Below, in pieces: positions 1-8,674 of a stretch of DNA of 20,496 nucleotides (the first letter of the stretch is position 1; every line of letters begins with the position of its first letter). This DNA is from a virus: the IMG/VR virus record IMGVR_UViG_3300035698_002091, positions 1-20,496 of that record; one strand, 5' to 3'. The notes beneath the pieces are model-generated. The model was not told the origin of the DNA, did not search any database, and was given only the letters and a program-made list of their open reading frames with translations. A program made the position numbers and the translations under genes.

Positions 1-262
1 CTACAAATTCGTGTGTAGCTACTGCAATTTCACAATATTGATTGCTTGCTGCTGTCAATTCAACTGCTTTATTTGCATATCCAAATCTATCTTTAGCAAA
101 ATCAGGTGAATTAACAGGGGTAGCATTATACGCATTGCCACTTACATCATTTGCATTGCCATCAAATGTATATGCTGCAATTAATGCGTTATCACCTACA
201 TCACCATTTCTGATATACCCAGTAGTATCTTCAATTTTCGTATATTTAAGTCCTGTTTTCAT
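1..262 (-). CDS. LamG-like lectin-domain virion protein (partial, N-terminus only)
   Basis: Only the first 87 codons are in the window; the gene continues past the left edge. The translation begins MKTGLKYTKIEDTTGYIRNG and then shows the signature of a concanavalin A-like/LamG jelly-roll domain: LIAAYTFDGNANDVSGNAYN at about residues 25-44, then a DRFGYANKAVEL segment and the start of a strand ending in ATHEF. LamG domains are beta-sandwiches that often bind carbohydrate, and in tailed phages they sit in tail or head fibres. The ATG at 262 lies one base beyond the stop of the preceding tail protein gene (stop at 264-266), so the two are almost certainly co-translated. The likely role is binding host surface glycan. 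The domain call is good; the exact particle location is inference. Confidence 0.7.
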   Translation of the reverse strand, partial: MKTGLKYTKIEDTTGYIRNGDVGDNALIAAYTFDGNANDVSGNAYNATPVNSPDFAKDRFGYANKAVELTAASNQYCEIAVATHEFV

Positions 263-263
263 A

Positions 264-1793
264 CTATACTTCTATTATTTTAACTTTTAAATAACCATTA
301 ATTATACTTCCTCCGGCACTACCATTTCCAGTTACAACATAAATACCTATCTGATCATTATGGCTAAATGTATTTAATGTCTGATTTATACCACTTGTTA
401 AATCTGTATGAAATCCTGTTACTTTTGCTGCATCTGTAGTAATAGGAATTGTAATATTACTTGTCATTATTGTAGACGTATTCTTATATATCGCTAATAC
501 ACAATCAGTAGACGCGTCTCCATTTGGATCTTTAATATAAAATGAAGCCCTATCTATTTTATATGCTTTTGCATCACTACCATCATCTATATCATCTATT
601 AAAAAAATAAACTTGTTATTTTCATTTATCGCATGATCAAATAAATAATCACTTGTCTGATCATTTATTGTATTAAAACCATAAGTAGCTTGCATTAATT
701 CACTTACAAATTCTAATGCGTTTACTCCTAATGGAGTGGACACTGTACCTGCTCCTGTTAATGTATCATCTGTTGTTACAGTACTTAAATAGTTACCTTG
801 TGGGCTACTTGTTTGACTAAATTTACTACCAGTTAATGCTTCTACATTAACAATTTCCCAGTTTGCACCTGAGTATTTAATTGTGAGCTTTGAAATATAC
901 GTTGTTTCTGGTGTCAAATCAATTAATTCACCAAGTGTTAAATCACTTGTTGTTTCTCCTAATGCTCCATATTCATTGGTGTATACTTGTTGCCCTTGTA
1001 TAAATAAATATCTTAATTTTTGACTATTAGCATTTGCTGCCATAGGTATAGCAAGCACATACACATTCATATAATCATTATTTGGTACTACTGTTTGTTG
1101 CCAAGCTCCACCTGTAAATTCATTATAGTATGGTTGATTACCACTTAAAGGTACTATTTCACTTGCTGTTGTTATAAAATTAGCAGTACTACCCGCGCCA
1201 CTTAAATAAAATTGTGAGTAATCTCCTGCTGCTCCTGTACCTGCACTTAATGCACCATTTGTTGAAGGCAAATCTTCATCATATAATAAAGCACTTGCTA
1301 CACTTGGTCGTCTATCTGCTACAGTTGTGCTATCTAATACATAATCTGCTAATGTACCACCTTCTTCTTTATACGTACCAATTGTATCATGTAATGTTCT
1401 GTGTGCTTCCCAATTCATTATACCATGACATTCTCTTTGATATACCCAAGTTGCATCAGTTGCATTATAAAAAGCTAATGCAATCAATAATTGTTTATAA
1501 TAATCTTCTCCTAATACGCTAATGTCTCTCCAATCTATATCTGTACCATTATCTGTTAATAACCATACTTTAGTTGTAGTATTATCATGTGCAGGACTTA
1601 ACCATCCTGTTATAATTGTAGAACTTAAAATACCATTATAATAAGCATTAACTGTCCCACTAATAGTTACTTTTCTTGTAGTATTATCTCCTGTTACTAT
1701 TACATCTTCTGGACTTGTAAAACCAGTAGGGTCTCCTGTATAATCATTCTGTATTGCTAATTTATCTGAATATATTAATCCTGCGTTTCCCAT
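264..1793 (-). CDS. Tail fibre / receptor-binding-type protein, 509 aa
   Basis: A long Thr/Asn/Gly-rich protein without signal peptide or membrane segment. Three parts are visible. The N-terminal beta-rich part (about 30-100) includes TISGTVNAYYNG and a WLSPAHD segment. At about 119-146 there is a His-rich module (HGIMNWEAHRTLH then DTIGTYKEEGG) of a kind I recognise from phage tail proteins. At about 339-357 the sequence TTDDTLTGAGTVSTPLGV is a common tail-fibre linker motif. The C-terminal part (about 380-509) looks like a beta-sandwich. It starts 3 bases after the preceding stop (1797) and its stop abuts the LamG-type gene, so the group reads as a receptor-binding cluster. Function is inferred from motifs and position; a baseplate or head-fibre role cannot be excluded. 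Confidence 0.6.
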   Translation of the reverse strand: MGNAGLIYSDKLAIQNDYTGDPTGFTSPEDVIVTGDNTTRKVTISGTVNAYYNGILSSTIITGWLSPAHDNTTTKVWLLTDNGTDIDWRDISVLGEDYYKQLLIALAFYNATDATWVYQRECHGIMNWEAHRTLHDTIGTYKEEGGTLADYVLDSTTVADRRPSVASALLYDEDLPSTNGALSAGTGAAGDYSQFYLSGAGSTANFITTASEIVPLSGNQPYYNEFTGGAWQQTVVPNNDYMNVYVLAIPMAANANSQKLRYLFIQGQQVYTNEYGALGETTSDLTLGELIDLTPETTYISKLTIKYSGANWEIVNVEALTGSKFSQTSSPQGNYLSTVTTDDTLTGAGTVSTPLGVNALEFVSELMQATYGFNTINDQTSDYLFDHAINENNKFIFLIDDIDDGSDAKAYKIDRASFYIKDPNGDASTDCVLAIYKNTSTIMTSNITIPITTDAAKVTGFHTDLTSGINQTLNTFSHNDQIGIYVVTGNGSAGGSIINGYLKVKIIEV

Positions 1794-1796
1794 TTC

Positions 1797-2804
1797 TTAT
1801 GCTTTATAATAAATTTCAGCATGAACATTCGTTGCTAATACTGTTGTATCACTATCTGCAAGTAATTTAGTAGCTGCTATAGTTATTCCTGTACTATAAC
1901 GTTCTAATCTTGCCCCACTATATGCTAATATCACTTCACCATGTGCAGGTATAGACAAAGTAGTTATTACAGCACTTGTACCTACTGTTACTCCTCCTAC
2001 TAATATATTATATAATTTAATATATATAGGATACGCATTATTATTAATAAATGTATAACCTACTATATCTGCTGCACTTGCAACTACTGTTTGTGCTGCA
2101 TTATTTAAGTTAGTTATTCTTGTTTTACTTGGTGCTGTTTCTGATTCATTAGTAGTTGTAACTGTTCCTGATATAACAACTGCACCTGTATTACAAGCCG
2201 TTATTTTACCATCTATAGATGTTGTATCACCTGCAATAGTATTAGTATCTGCATCTATAGTTCCTAATAATGTGTTTGCATCATCATCTCTTACTTGTGC
2301 CTCTAATGAAGCATTTACAGCCATTAAATTAGTACCATTTCCTATTCTTGTACTATCATAATTAGCTCCTGCATCTGATAATTGTACATTCAAATCACCT
2401 GCTGTAATATTAATATCTCCTGCCGTACTTGTTATTTTAACAGGTAATGGAGTATTATTACTTGGTGTAACTGTATCTTCTACTACTTGAGTATTTACCC
2501 CATCTAATACAAATTGTGTAGGTGCTGTAGTCATTACTGCATCAACTGGAAATGGATTAGCAACACTTACATCAGTACCACCAAGTGTTACATTTACATC
2601 TAAATCATTATTTGTATTAACTGCTCCTCCTAAATAATTCAGAGCGGATACTGTACGTAACTGTGTAGCTTCTAATGATAAACCTGATACATTTGCACTC
2701 ATATTACCAATTACTTGTAATCCTTCTTTATCTTTTAAGACACTTGAGAATGCGCTCAATACTTGTCTTAATATTTTTTCAGTATAACCTTGTTCTGTTG
2801 TCAT
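1797..2804 (-). CDS. Fibre or head-decoration protein, 335 aa
   Basis: A low-charge, Thr/Asn/Ala/Val-rich protein. A short N-terminal helix (about 5-27) is followed by repeated short strands such as LDVNVTLGGTDVSVANPFPV (68-87) and NTPLPVKI (117-124). The N-P-x-P-V type repeat is typical of phage fibre and decoration proteins. A middle segment with the spacing of a trimeric coiled coil (about 175-200) follows, and a C-terminal jelly-roll-like domain (about 228-335) contains YPIYIKLYN and LSIPAHGEVILAY. The ATG lies only 12 bases downstream of an intrinsic terminator, so the gene is read either by read-through or from a promoter I cannot see. Virion location is inferred from composition and neighbours. 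Confidence 0.55.
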   Translation of the reverse strand: MTTEQGYTEKILRQVLSAFSSVLKDKEGLQVIGNMSANVSGLSLEATQLRTVSALNYLGGAVNTNNDLDVNVTLGGTDVSVANPFPVDAVMTTAPTQFVLDGVNTQVVEDTVTPSNNTPLPVKITSTAGDINITAGDLNVQLSDAGANYDSTRIGNGTNLMAVNASLEAQVRDDDANTLLGTIDADTNTIAGDTTSIDGKITACNTGAVVISGTVTTTNESETAPSKTRITNLNNAAQTVVASAADIVGYTFINNNAYPIYIKLYNILVGGVTVGTSAVITTLSIPAHGEVILAYSGARLERYSTGITIAATKLLADSDTTVLATNVHAEIYYKA

Positions 2805-2816
2805 ATTTATAGTATT

Positions 2817-2852
2817 AAAAAAGGGTAAATCATATTAAATATAACCTACCCT
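2817..2852 (-). terminator. Intrinsic terminator after the 392-aa fibre gene
   Basis: On the minus strand the arm AGGGTA (2852-2847) pairs with TACCCT (2827-2822), and an inner ATATT/AATAT helix is possible in the loop. A run of six T follows directly (2822-2817). It stands 25 bases past the stop of the upstream gene. On the plus strand the same hairpin is followed by a T tract at 2860-2865, so it may work in both directions. It closely resembles the terminator at 4089-4122. Confidence 0.75.
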
Positions 2853-2876
2853 ATAAACATTTTTTATTAATTATTA

Positions 2877-4055
2877 TTAATCCCAAATTGCTGCTGCTAC
2901 TGTAGCACCTATACTAATTGGTTTCCATGTACAATAAAATGTTAATGTGCCATCAGTAATACTATTACTACCTAATACATTAATATCAATATCTGTTCCA
3001 CTAACTATGAAACTTTCATCATTCGCTACTAATACTTGTTTAACTGTTGATGTTCCTGCAACATTTGCCCAAAGATCATTAGTTACTAACGCATCACCTA
3101 CAGTTGCACCAATCATTACATCAACATCATCTGCTGTTCCTATTGATACAGTATTATCTGCTCCTACTCCTTCAACAACTGTTTCATTAACAACTGCAAA
3201 TATTTTATCAATTTCAACTATACCACTTACTGTAAATAACTTATGTGCTGCTACTGTCCATGGTGTTACACTTGCATCTACAGTTGTTACTGTTGCTGTT
3301 TGTACTCTACTTGCTGTGTCTTTTACAACTTCTGCATCTACAATAGTATCCAATGCTACTATATCACTTGCAACATCTGCACCTGTAGCATTAGTAATAG
3401 TTCCTACAATTATAGCATCTAAGTCAGTTTGATTAGCTGCAATATCAGTAGCTAAATCAGTAACAGGTGTCCCAATTAAAGCAGGAATATCTGTACCTGT
3501 ATCAACTATAATTTGTTTTGCTATAGCAACTAAACTTGTTCCTGCTATAGTATCACTTTTTTTACCTATTACTTGATTAATTGTAGTATCAGTTGCTAAA
3601 TCTTCAGTTGGTACATCTAAAAGACCATCTATTGTATCTAATTTAGTTTCATTAGTATCACCTTGTACCGTTATCTCATCTAATATCAAATCTAATCTAC
3701 CGCCATTTGTCCAATCACCCTGTAACTCATTAGTATCAACTAAAATTGCATCTGCTACTATATCTGTAGCTAACAACTGTGTTACTAACTGTTTTATGTA
3801 TCCCATAATTTCTGTTGCATTATCTACTGCTCCTATAGCTGCTGCTGTATCTAAAGCTCCTAATAACGCCAATACATCCGCATCAGTATTTATATTTGCT
3901 ACGATATATCTAAGTAAACCTATTAAACTTGCTTGATCTGCTGTTATATTACTTGCATCAGTTTTGTTACCTATAACATCAATTAAAGTAACATTAGTAG
4001 TAGCATCTGCTACTGCTATGCTCGCATTTGAATTCCTTATAATTAATTCAGTCAT
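2877..4055 (-). CDS. Trimeric fibre-like protein with GGRLD motif, 392 aa
   Basis: An Asp/Thr/Ala/Ile-rich, nearly Cys-free protein. The motif DTNELQGDWTNGGRLDLILD at 107-126 is widespread in phage tail and head fibres and precedes heptad-like coiled-coil stretches (about 130-145 and 200-245). Two related internal units beginning DVIGNKTD (26-33) and QVIGKKSD (161-168), each followed by a hydrophobic helix, look like a duplicated fibre module. The C-terminal part (about 252-392) is predominantly beta with WKPISIGATV near the end and is probably a globular receptor- or capsid-contacting domain. Intrinsic terminators lie on both sides (4089-4122 and 2817-2852), so the gene looks like a single transcription unit. 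Fibre is the best guess; whether head or tail is unknown. Confidence 0.6.
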   Translation of the reverse strand: MTELIIRNSNASIAVADATTNVTLIDVIGNKTDASNITADQASLIGLLRYIVANINTDADVLALLGALDTAAAIGAVDNATEIMGYIKQLVTQLLATDIVADAILVDTNELQGDWTNGGRLDLILDEITVQGDTNETKLDTIDGLLDVPTEDLATDTTINQVIGKKSDTIAGTSLVAIAKQIIVDTGTDIPALIGTPVTDLATDIAANQTDLDAIIVGTITNATGADVASDIVALDTIVDAEVVKDTASRVQTATVTTVDASVTPWTVAAHKLFTVSGIVEIDKIFAVVNETVVEGVGADNTVSIGTADDVDVMIGATVGDALVTNDLWANVAGTSTVKQVLVANDESFIVSGTDIDINVLGSNSITDGTLTFYCTWKPISIGATVAAAIWD

Positions 4056-4058
4056 GTA

Positions 4059-4082
4059 TTAATTTGTATTTTAATTTGTATT
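4059..4082. repeat. Perfect 12-bp tandem duplication in fibre gene leader
   Basis: TTAATTTGTATT occurs twice back to back (4059-4070 and 4071-4082) in the 34-base gap between the ATG of the 392-aa fibre gene and the upstream terminator. On the coding strand this reads AATACAAATTAA twice. It may be part of a promoter or leader; no standard Bacteroidota promoter motif is visible in it. Confidence 0.8.
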
Positions 4083-4088
4083 ATTAAT

Positions 4089-4122
4089 AAAAAAGGGTAA
4101 CACAATAATACATGCTACCCTT
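4089..4122 (-). terminator. Intrinsic terminator after the 428-aa virion gene
   Basis: On the minus strand the arm AAGGGTA (4122-4116) pairs with TACCCTT (4099-4093), with a 16-base loop and a T tract encoded by the A run at 4089-4094. It stands 22 bases past the stop of the 428-aa gene. Stem sequence and layout nearly match the second terminator at 2817-2852. Confidence 0.75.
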
Positions 4123-4144
4123 AAAACAACCACTATGACATATC

Positions 4145-5431
4145 TTATGTTAAATTAGTATCTTGTGCTGTAGTAATACCACTTGCTTTAGCTGCTAACC
4201 ATGTATCTAATACTTCAAGTACTCCCTGATCTGATCCTACACTACCACTATCAAATACATTTATTTTTAACCACATTTCAATCTGGAAACTTTGATTAGT
4301 AACACTTGAATTTAAAGTACCTTTACCTTCTACAAATTGTAAAATCACGTAATCATGTGTATCACCAATTGTTGCATTAAGTTCTGCTCTCGCATACGCT
4401 TTTACATCAGGAGGTGTGTGCATAACTCTTGACCAATAGTCTTCACTTTCTGATTGCACTGCCATTTCATAAGTACCTATTCCTGGGTCTGACGCAGTTC
4501 CAGTAGTAAGAGTATTAGTAGTTGTAGTAGTGAAGTCTCCTTTAAGGAATACATCAAAACTTACAATAGAGTCTTGGAATAACATCTCTTCAAAATATAA
4601 ATCTTTTGCTGTAATTATAATACCCCATTCTGTATTATCATGTATAGCAATAGCTCTTGTTATTACATCTACATTTGCTTCTAATACCGTACCACTATCA
4701 CCCATGTAATGTTGATCTAATGTTAGAATTTTATTAGTTGTATCATTAGCTGTAATTTTATATACTCTATCTTCAATAGCTACATACGCATTAACATCTA
4801 AACCTACACCAGTTGTAGTAGTAGCAAATATTACTTGTTTACTATATTGTACTACTGTAGCATTTCCCCATGAGTTATTAGCAACCGAACTATTAGGGTT
4901 GATTAATCTTTCCATTTTAAGCCATTTATTAGTATTTCTACCATCTGCTATTCTATTACTATATAAAGAAGTTAAACCATCAACTACATCTACTTCATAA
5001 GCGGCTTCTGCCACAACTGTATGAAATATTGGTTTCTCAACCAACAACCCATTAAATGGGTCTACTGGATGAACTCTTTTTTGTAAAACAATACCATAAT
5101 TATTACCTACACTTATGTAATCATTTTCTAAGAAATGCTGTACTGTAGTACCATCATAACCAACAGTTGTTACTTGTTGTATTGGTGCAGTATAAGCATG
5201 TGCTTTATATTGTTTAATTGTAGTTCCTATATTTGTACTAAATAATGTTCTACCATTTCGTCTCACTCCTATCTTAATGTCATCGTTTGTTAATACTGTT
5301 GTTTTATCAAGTACAACGCCTGCACTATTACAAACTGCAAGACAACCATCAGCACTATCTGAAATATTAGCGGCTGCATCTGGTAAAACATTACCTACTG
5401 CAACAAAATTAAAATCGTTTAATCCGTACAT
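4145..5431 (-). CDS. Probable structural virion protein, 428 aa
   Basis: I do not recognise the family. The protein starts MYGLNDFNFVAVGNVLPDAA, is beta-rich and Thr/Val/Asp-rich, has no signal peptide or membrane segment, and has a C-terminal part (about 270-428) with alternating strands ending in a helix near VLEVLDTWLAAKASG. It lies between a probable connector and the fibre genes and is followed by its own terminator, as expected of an abundant virion component. Candidates are a tail or ring component or an auxiliary capsid protein. The ATG at 5431 is preceded by a perfect AT-only palindrome (5433-5450) that overlaps the stop of the gene before it. Confidence 0.5.
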   Translation of the reverse strand: MYGLNDFNFVAVGNVLPDAAANISDSADGCLAVCNSAGVVLDKTTVLTNDDIKIGVRRNGRTLFSTNIGTTIKQYKAHAYTAPIQQVTTVGYDGTTVQHFLENDYISVGNNYGIVLQKRVHPVDPFNGLLVEKPIFHTVVAEAAYEVDVVDGLTSLYSNRIADGRNTNKWLKMERLINPNSSVANNSWGNATVVQYSKQVIFATTTTGVGLDVNAYVAIEDRVYKITANDTTNKILTLDQHYMGDSGTVLEANVDVITRAIAIHDNTEWGIIITAKDLYFEEMLFQDSIVSFDVFLKGDFTTTTTNTLTTGTASDPGIGTYEMAVQSESEDYWSRVMHTPPDVKAYARAELNATIGDTHDYVILQFVEGKGTLNSSVTNQSFQIEMWLKINVFDSGSVGSDQGVLEVLDTWLAAKASGITTAQDTNLT

Positions 5432-5432
5432 T

Positions 5433-5450
5433 CAAATAAATTTTTATTTG
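5433..5450. repeat. Perfect 18-bp palindrome over a stop/start junction
   Basis: CAAATAAA-TT-TTTATTTG is a perfect inverted repeat with 8-bp arms. It covers the stop codon of the connector-like gene (5444-5446) and ends two bases before the ATG of the 428-aa gene. In mRNA it would form a hairpin over the initiation region that a ribosome finishing the first gene would open, which suggests translational coupling. An effect is inference; the stem is all A/T pairs apart from one C-G pair. Confidence 0.6.
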
Positions 5451-6202
5451 TTTTTATTAGTTTCATTCTGAGCAATCTCATAATTAAATGATACTTCGCC
5501 CTGAATAGCCATTTCTACTGCTCTACGCACTATTTCTCTTTGTATAGTTTCACCAAGTTCACAATGTTTCTGATTAGCTGGTGTTACTATATTACATTGT
5601 ATTTCTTGTGGATACCTTAAATAACTAAGTTTATATGTAGTAAATGTAGTATTATTATCACCTATTAAATAAATAACTCTACCTGTTTGTGTACTACCAT
5701 AATCATATCCAGTATCAACTCTATTATATGTCAATCTTAATATTTTTCTATTATCTGGTTTTCTAAATGGATTATCAAGTATCTCATTAATTTCATCTTC
5801 ATTAACTGGTACTACTTTAACATCTGTATATGTCGTACTTGTACCATTTCTATCATAAGTTATATCTGCTCTTTCAAATTGATTAAATATAAAATTAGTG
5901 CTTACTCCATTAGGTAATGTAATACTTACTACACTATTATTTGGAAATATAACACTATCTATAGTTAATGCTAAATCATTAACAAATACTTTTAAATTAG
6001 CAAATTCTTCATCTCTTATTTTACCTATATCAATACCTTCTTTAAACCTATTACGTTTACCGTCTATTAGTTCAATTAATAAATCTAACTGAGATATATT
6101 AAATAGACGGCTAACTTCGCTTTCATCATCGTACCCCATATTAACTTCTGAGGCTGCGTTCTTTAATACTTGAAAAGTGTTATACATTTCGTTAGCCGTC
6201 AT
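5444..6202 (-). CDS. Probable head-tail connector/ring protein, 252 aa
   Basis: The protein opens with a helix (MTANEMYNTFQVLKNAASEV), then an acidic-basic helical segment (about 25-80), a central beta region (about 88-200) holding VVPVNEDEINEILDNPFRKP (130-149) and YLRYPQEI (194-201), and ends in a long helix containing CELGETIQREIVRRAVEMAI (214-233). A beta core with a late helix rich in E-x-x-x-E-I-V-x-x-A-V is typical of the small ring or adaptor proteins beneath the portal of crAss-like phages, and the position two genes after the capsid gene agrees. It could instead be a tail stabilisation protein. The family call is from memory of such motifs, not from a search. Confidence 0.5.
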   Translation of the reverse strand: MTANEMYNTFQVLKNAASEVNMGYDDESEVSRLFNISQLDLLIELIDGKRNRFKEGIDIGKIRDEEFANLKVFVNDLALTIDSVIFPNNSVVSITLPNGVSTNFIFNQFERADITYDRNGTSTTYTDVKVVPVNEDEINEILDNPFRKPDNRKILRLTYNRVDTGYDYGSTQTGRVIYLIGDNNTTFTTYKLSYLRYPQEIQCNIVTPANQKHCELGETIQREIVRRAVEMAIQGEVSFNYEIAQNETNKNK

Positions 6203-6209
6203 AATTTAA

Positions 6210-7097
6210 TTATTTACTGTATTCTTCTATTGATTTTTTAATTTGATCAACTAATATTTTATTCTTAGCCTGTCCTAAAAAGATTTTAATTGCTATTATT
6301 TCATCTCCTATTGGTGTACCACTTTTTGTATAATAAGTATCTCCTTGTTTGTATATCTCATCTATTTCAATTGCATTTATTAAGAATAAACGAATTTCAA
6401 AATCTTTATCCATAAGCAATTTATATAAACGTTTAAGATCTTTATCATCATCTATAATTGATTCTATTGCAATAGTTAAGTTAGCTGCTGTATCATTTTC
6501 TGGTGTAAGTTCACCAAATACTTTTAGATAATCACGCATTTTTTTAGTATTATCTTTAACACCAAGTAACCATTTATAACATTCGCCTTTAAGCATTACT
6601 TTATTTAAAGTTTGTTTTTCTTTAATTCCTTCTTCTCTAAATACATATTTTTGTCCTGCTGGTTTAAGTACTCTTTTTTCCCAACTCTCTGCTACATTAC
6701 TTTGAGCTTTAACAAATAGATATTGTAGTAACTCACCTATGTTGCTTAAATTAAACTTTATACTAAAGTTTTTCCAGTCTTCATCATCTACACTTGCTTT
6801 ATAATTATGTGAATGTATGTCTGAATTACTATCTCTACAATTTAAAGTTTTACCTGTTTCTTGTTCAAGTTCTTTTCTTAACCTTATATTGCCTTCAAAT
6901 ATATCTTTATATATACCAAGTTGATTTCTCGGTACTCCTATCCATTTAATAAAAGTATGAGGATACATGAATCTACCTACATGATCATCCCTACCCATAA
7001 ATGATTTTTTAATACTTAATGGATTAGCTTCAAGATATACTACTTTACCTTTATATTTATTTATTTCGTTTAATTCAAGTATTTCGTTATTTGCCAT
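6210..7097 (-). CDS. Conserved-looking structural-module protein downstream of the capsid gene, 295 aa
   Basis: I do not recognise a named family. The sequence starts MANNEILELNEINKYKGKVV and is a soluble, charged, mostly helical protein. It contains RFMYPHTFIKWIGVPRNQLG near the N-terminus and a C-terminal helical region (about 200-295) ending in LVDQIKKSIEEYSK. It sits 15 bases after the capsid gene and 7 bases before the connector-like gene, so a role in head completion or assembly is plausible. No catalytic motif is visible. Confidence 0.45.
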   Translation of the reverse strand: MANNEILELNEINKYKGKVVYLEANPLSIKKSFMGRDDHVGRFMYPHTFIKWIGVPRNQLGIYKDIFEGNIRLRKELEQETGKTLNCRDSNSDIHSHNYKASVDDEDWKNFSIKFNLSNIGELLQYLFVKAQSNVAESWEKRVLKPAGQKYVFREEGIKEKQTLNKVMLKGECYKWLLGVKDNTKKMRDYLKVFGELTPENDTAANLTIAIESIIDDDKDLKRLYKLLMDKDFEIRLFLINAIEIDEIYKQGDTYYTKSGTPIGDEIIAIKIFLGQAKNKILVDQIKKSIEEYSK

Positions 7098-7112
7098 AGT
7101 GTTTTATTGTTT

Positions 7113-8642
7113 TTAGTAAAGAATACTTGGTTTAAATTCTACTATTTTAGTAGGATCATCAATCATAATACCTTCTTTATCTCTAATACTGTATTTCCAA
7201 CCATCAAAATCACCACTTGCAATATGAGCACTACCCATACCACCAGCATTTTTAAGTATAGATTCTGGAAACGGAGGAGTACGCATACCTAATTGTACAG
7301 ATACACTCATTTCTGAACCTTTTTGTCTAATTCTATATACATTAGGTTCTTCTTTACAACCAAAATTCATTATTGTCATTCTATAGCTTTCTGCAACTCC
7401 ACCGTTAGGGTGTTTAATCTTATTCATGTTCGGATCATCGTACATAGGATTATGTATGAATTTAAAATGAATACCATGCACATCGTAAAATCCTATAAAA
7501 TTACCAAAGTTAGCAGTAATATCATTTACTCCTGATCGTTTATAACCTTTATTACTATCATCTCCCATCCATTGGAAATTATTATCATTGGCTTTATCTT
7601 TAATTAATTCGTGAGCTAATTTAAGACCTCTATTACCTGACATTACTACATACGTTCCACCTAATCTTTGATTTTGTTCATTAATATCTAATGCTGCATC
7701 AATAAGGTCATTATATGAAAGATTATCATAAGGAATAACATTACTTGGTAATATTTGTTGTCTAAAACCATTACCTGCAAATATATCATGTCCGCCTTCA
7801 CCTTTAACTTTACTATAACCTCTACCGTCTACTGTACTTCTGTTATAATACAAGTTCAAAAACTTAGTATGTTCAAATTCTTCAAATAATTTCATTAATT
7901 CATAGTCTAACCATACTGTAGCTTTTTTACCATTAGGTGCTTCTATTTCATACCAGAATGGTTTATCTAATTGTACATCTAACATTTCACCATGAAATTT
8001 ACGTTCAGCACGTAAAGGTATAGTATATTCTTGCATATCAAAAGGAGTACTAAATCCTACATCAAAACCCCTTGTTCCACCATAAGGTGAAGTTGCTGCA
8101 CCAATAACAGCCCATTTTGTTCCAACTGCAACCTCTGATGCAGGTGCGTAATAATCTTCATCATTAGTATTAAGAACTACCTTATACAACCATCCGTTTC
8201 TTGCTTTTACTGCATCTTCTTTAATGAGCCATGTATAATCATCTATTGTTTGACCTGAAATGTTATGAGTAATAAAAAAGATATTCTTATCAAATAACAA
8301 ATAAATTTCTTGTCCATTCTTACCTACAGTTACAGCTGATGTTAAACTTGTAGTCATACCTCTATCTGAATAAGCTCCACGTAAAATAGCTTGTCTATCT
8401 TCTATAGCTCGCAATTTCCATCTAAACGGTTGATTAGTCTCAACGTATTTAACTGGAAACTTTTCCATAAGTCTATTAAATGTATTACTATATTTAGTTT
8501 CTATAATACTTTTTACAATATCTAAATAATAAGGTTTTCTACCAAAAGCATAGTCAAGATGACTCTCCATTGTTGTTCCGTTCCATCCATGTCCAGGACT
8601 ATTTATAGCCGTAGCTGTAAATTTCGCATTGTTTATTGCCAT
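7113..8642 (-). CDS. Major capsid protein, 509 aa
   Basis: The length, the position directly after a scaffold-like gene, and the overall pattern fit a HK97-fold capsid subunit of crAss-like type. An N-terminal arm carries GHGWNGTTMESHLDYAFGRK, and a helical region follows (about 255-300, LDYELMKLFEEFEHTKFLNL). The C-terminal segment at 480-497 (DGWKYSIRDKEGIMIDDP) matches the form I associate with crAss-like capsid proteins. About 490-510 residues is usual for that group. The start at 8642 has an A-rich leader (TTTTAATAAACA) and no Shine-Dalgarno sequence, as normal in Bacteroidota. A short AT palindrome (AATTATA-GTT-TATAATT, 8653-8669) stands just upstream. The protein would form the icosahedral shell. 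Confidence 0.7.
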   Translation of the reverse strand: MAINNAKFTATAINSPGHGWNGTTMESHLDYAFGRKPYYLDIVKSIIETKYSNTFNRLMEKFPVKYVETNQPFRWKLRAIEDRQAILRGAYSDRGMTTSLTSAVTVGKNGQEIYLLFDKNIFFITHNISGQTIDDYTWLIKEDAVKARNGWLYKVVLNTNDEDYYAPASEVAVGTKWAVIGAATSPYGGTRGFDVGFSTPFDMQEYTIPLRAERKFHGEMLDVQLDKPFWYEIEAPNGKKATVWLDYELMKLFEEFEHTKFLNLYYNRSTVDGRGYSKVKGEGGHDIFAGNGFRQQILPSNVIPYDNLSYNDLIDAALDINEQNQRLGGTYVVMSGNRGLKLAHELIKDKANDNNFQWMGDDSNKGYKRSGVNDITANFGNFIGFYDVHGIHFKFIHNPMYDDPNMNKIKHPNGGVAESYRMTIMNFGCKEEPNVYRIRQKGSEMSVSVQLGMRTPPFPESILKNAGGMGSAHIASGDFDGWKYSIRDKEGIMIDDPTKIVEFKPSILY

Positions 8643-8674
8643 TGTTTATTAAAATTATAGTTTATAATTATTGA

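Noticed and set aside
2947-3432. Plus-strand open frame of 161 codons opposite the 392-aa fibre gene
   Set aside because: It is an antisense shadow of a Thr/Ala/Asp-rich repetitive gene, has no leader and no recognisable domain.
8653-8669. AATTATA-GTT-TATAATT palindrome before the capsid gene as a terminator or operator
   Set aside because: The arms are purely A/T and such symmetric sequences are expected by chance in this composition; noted only with the capsid gene.
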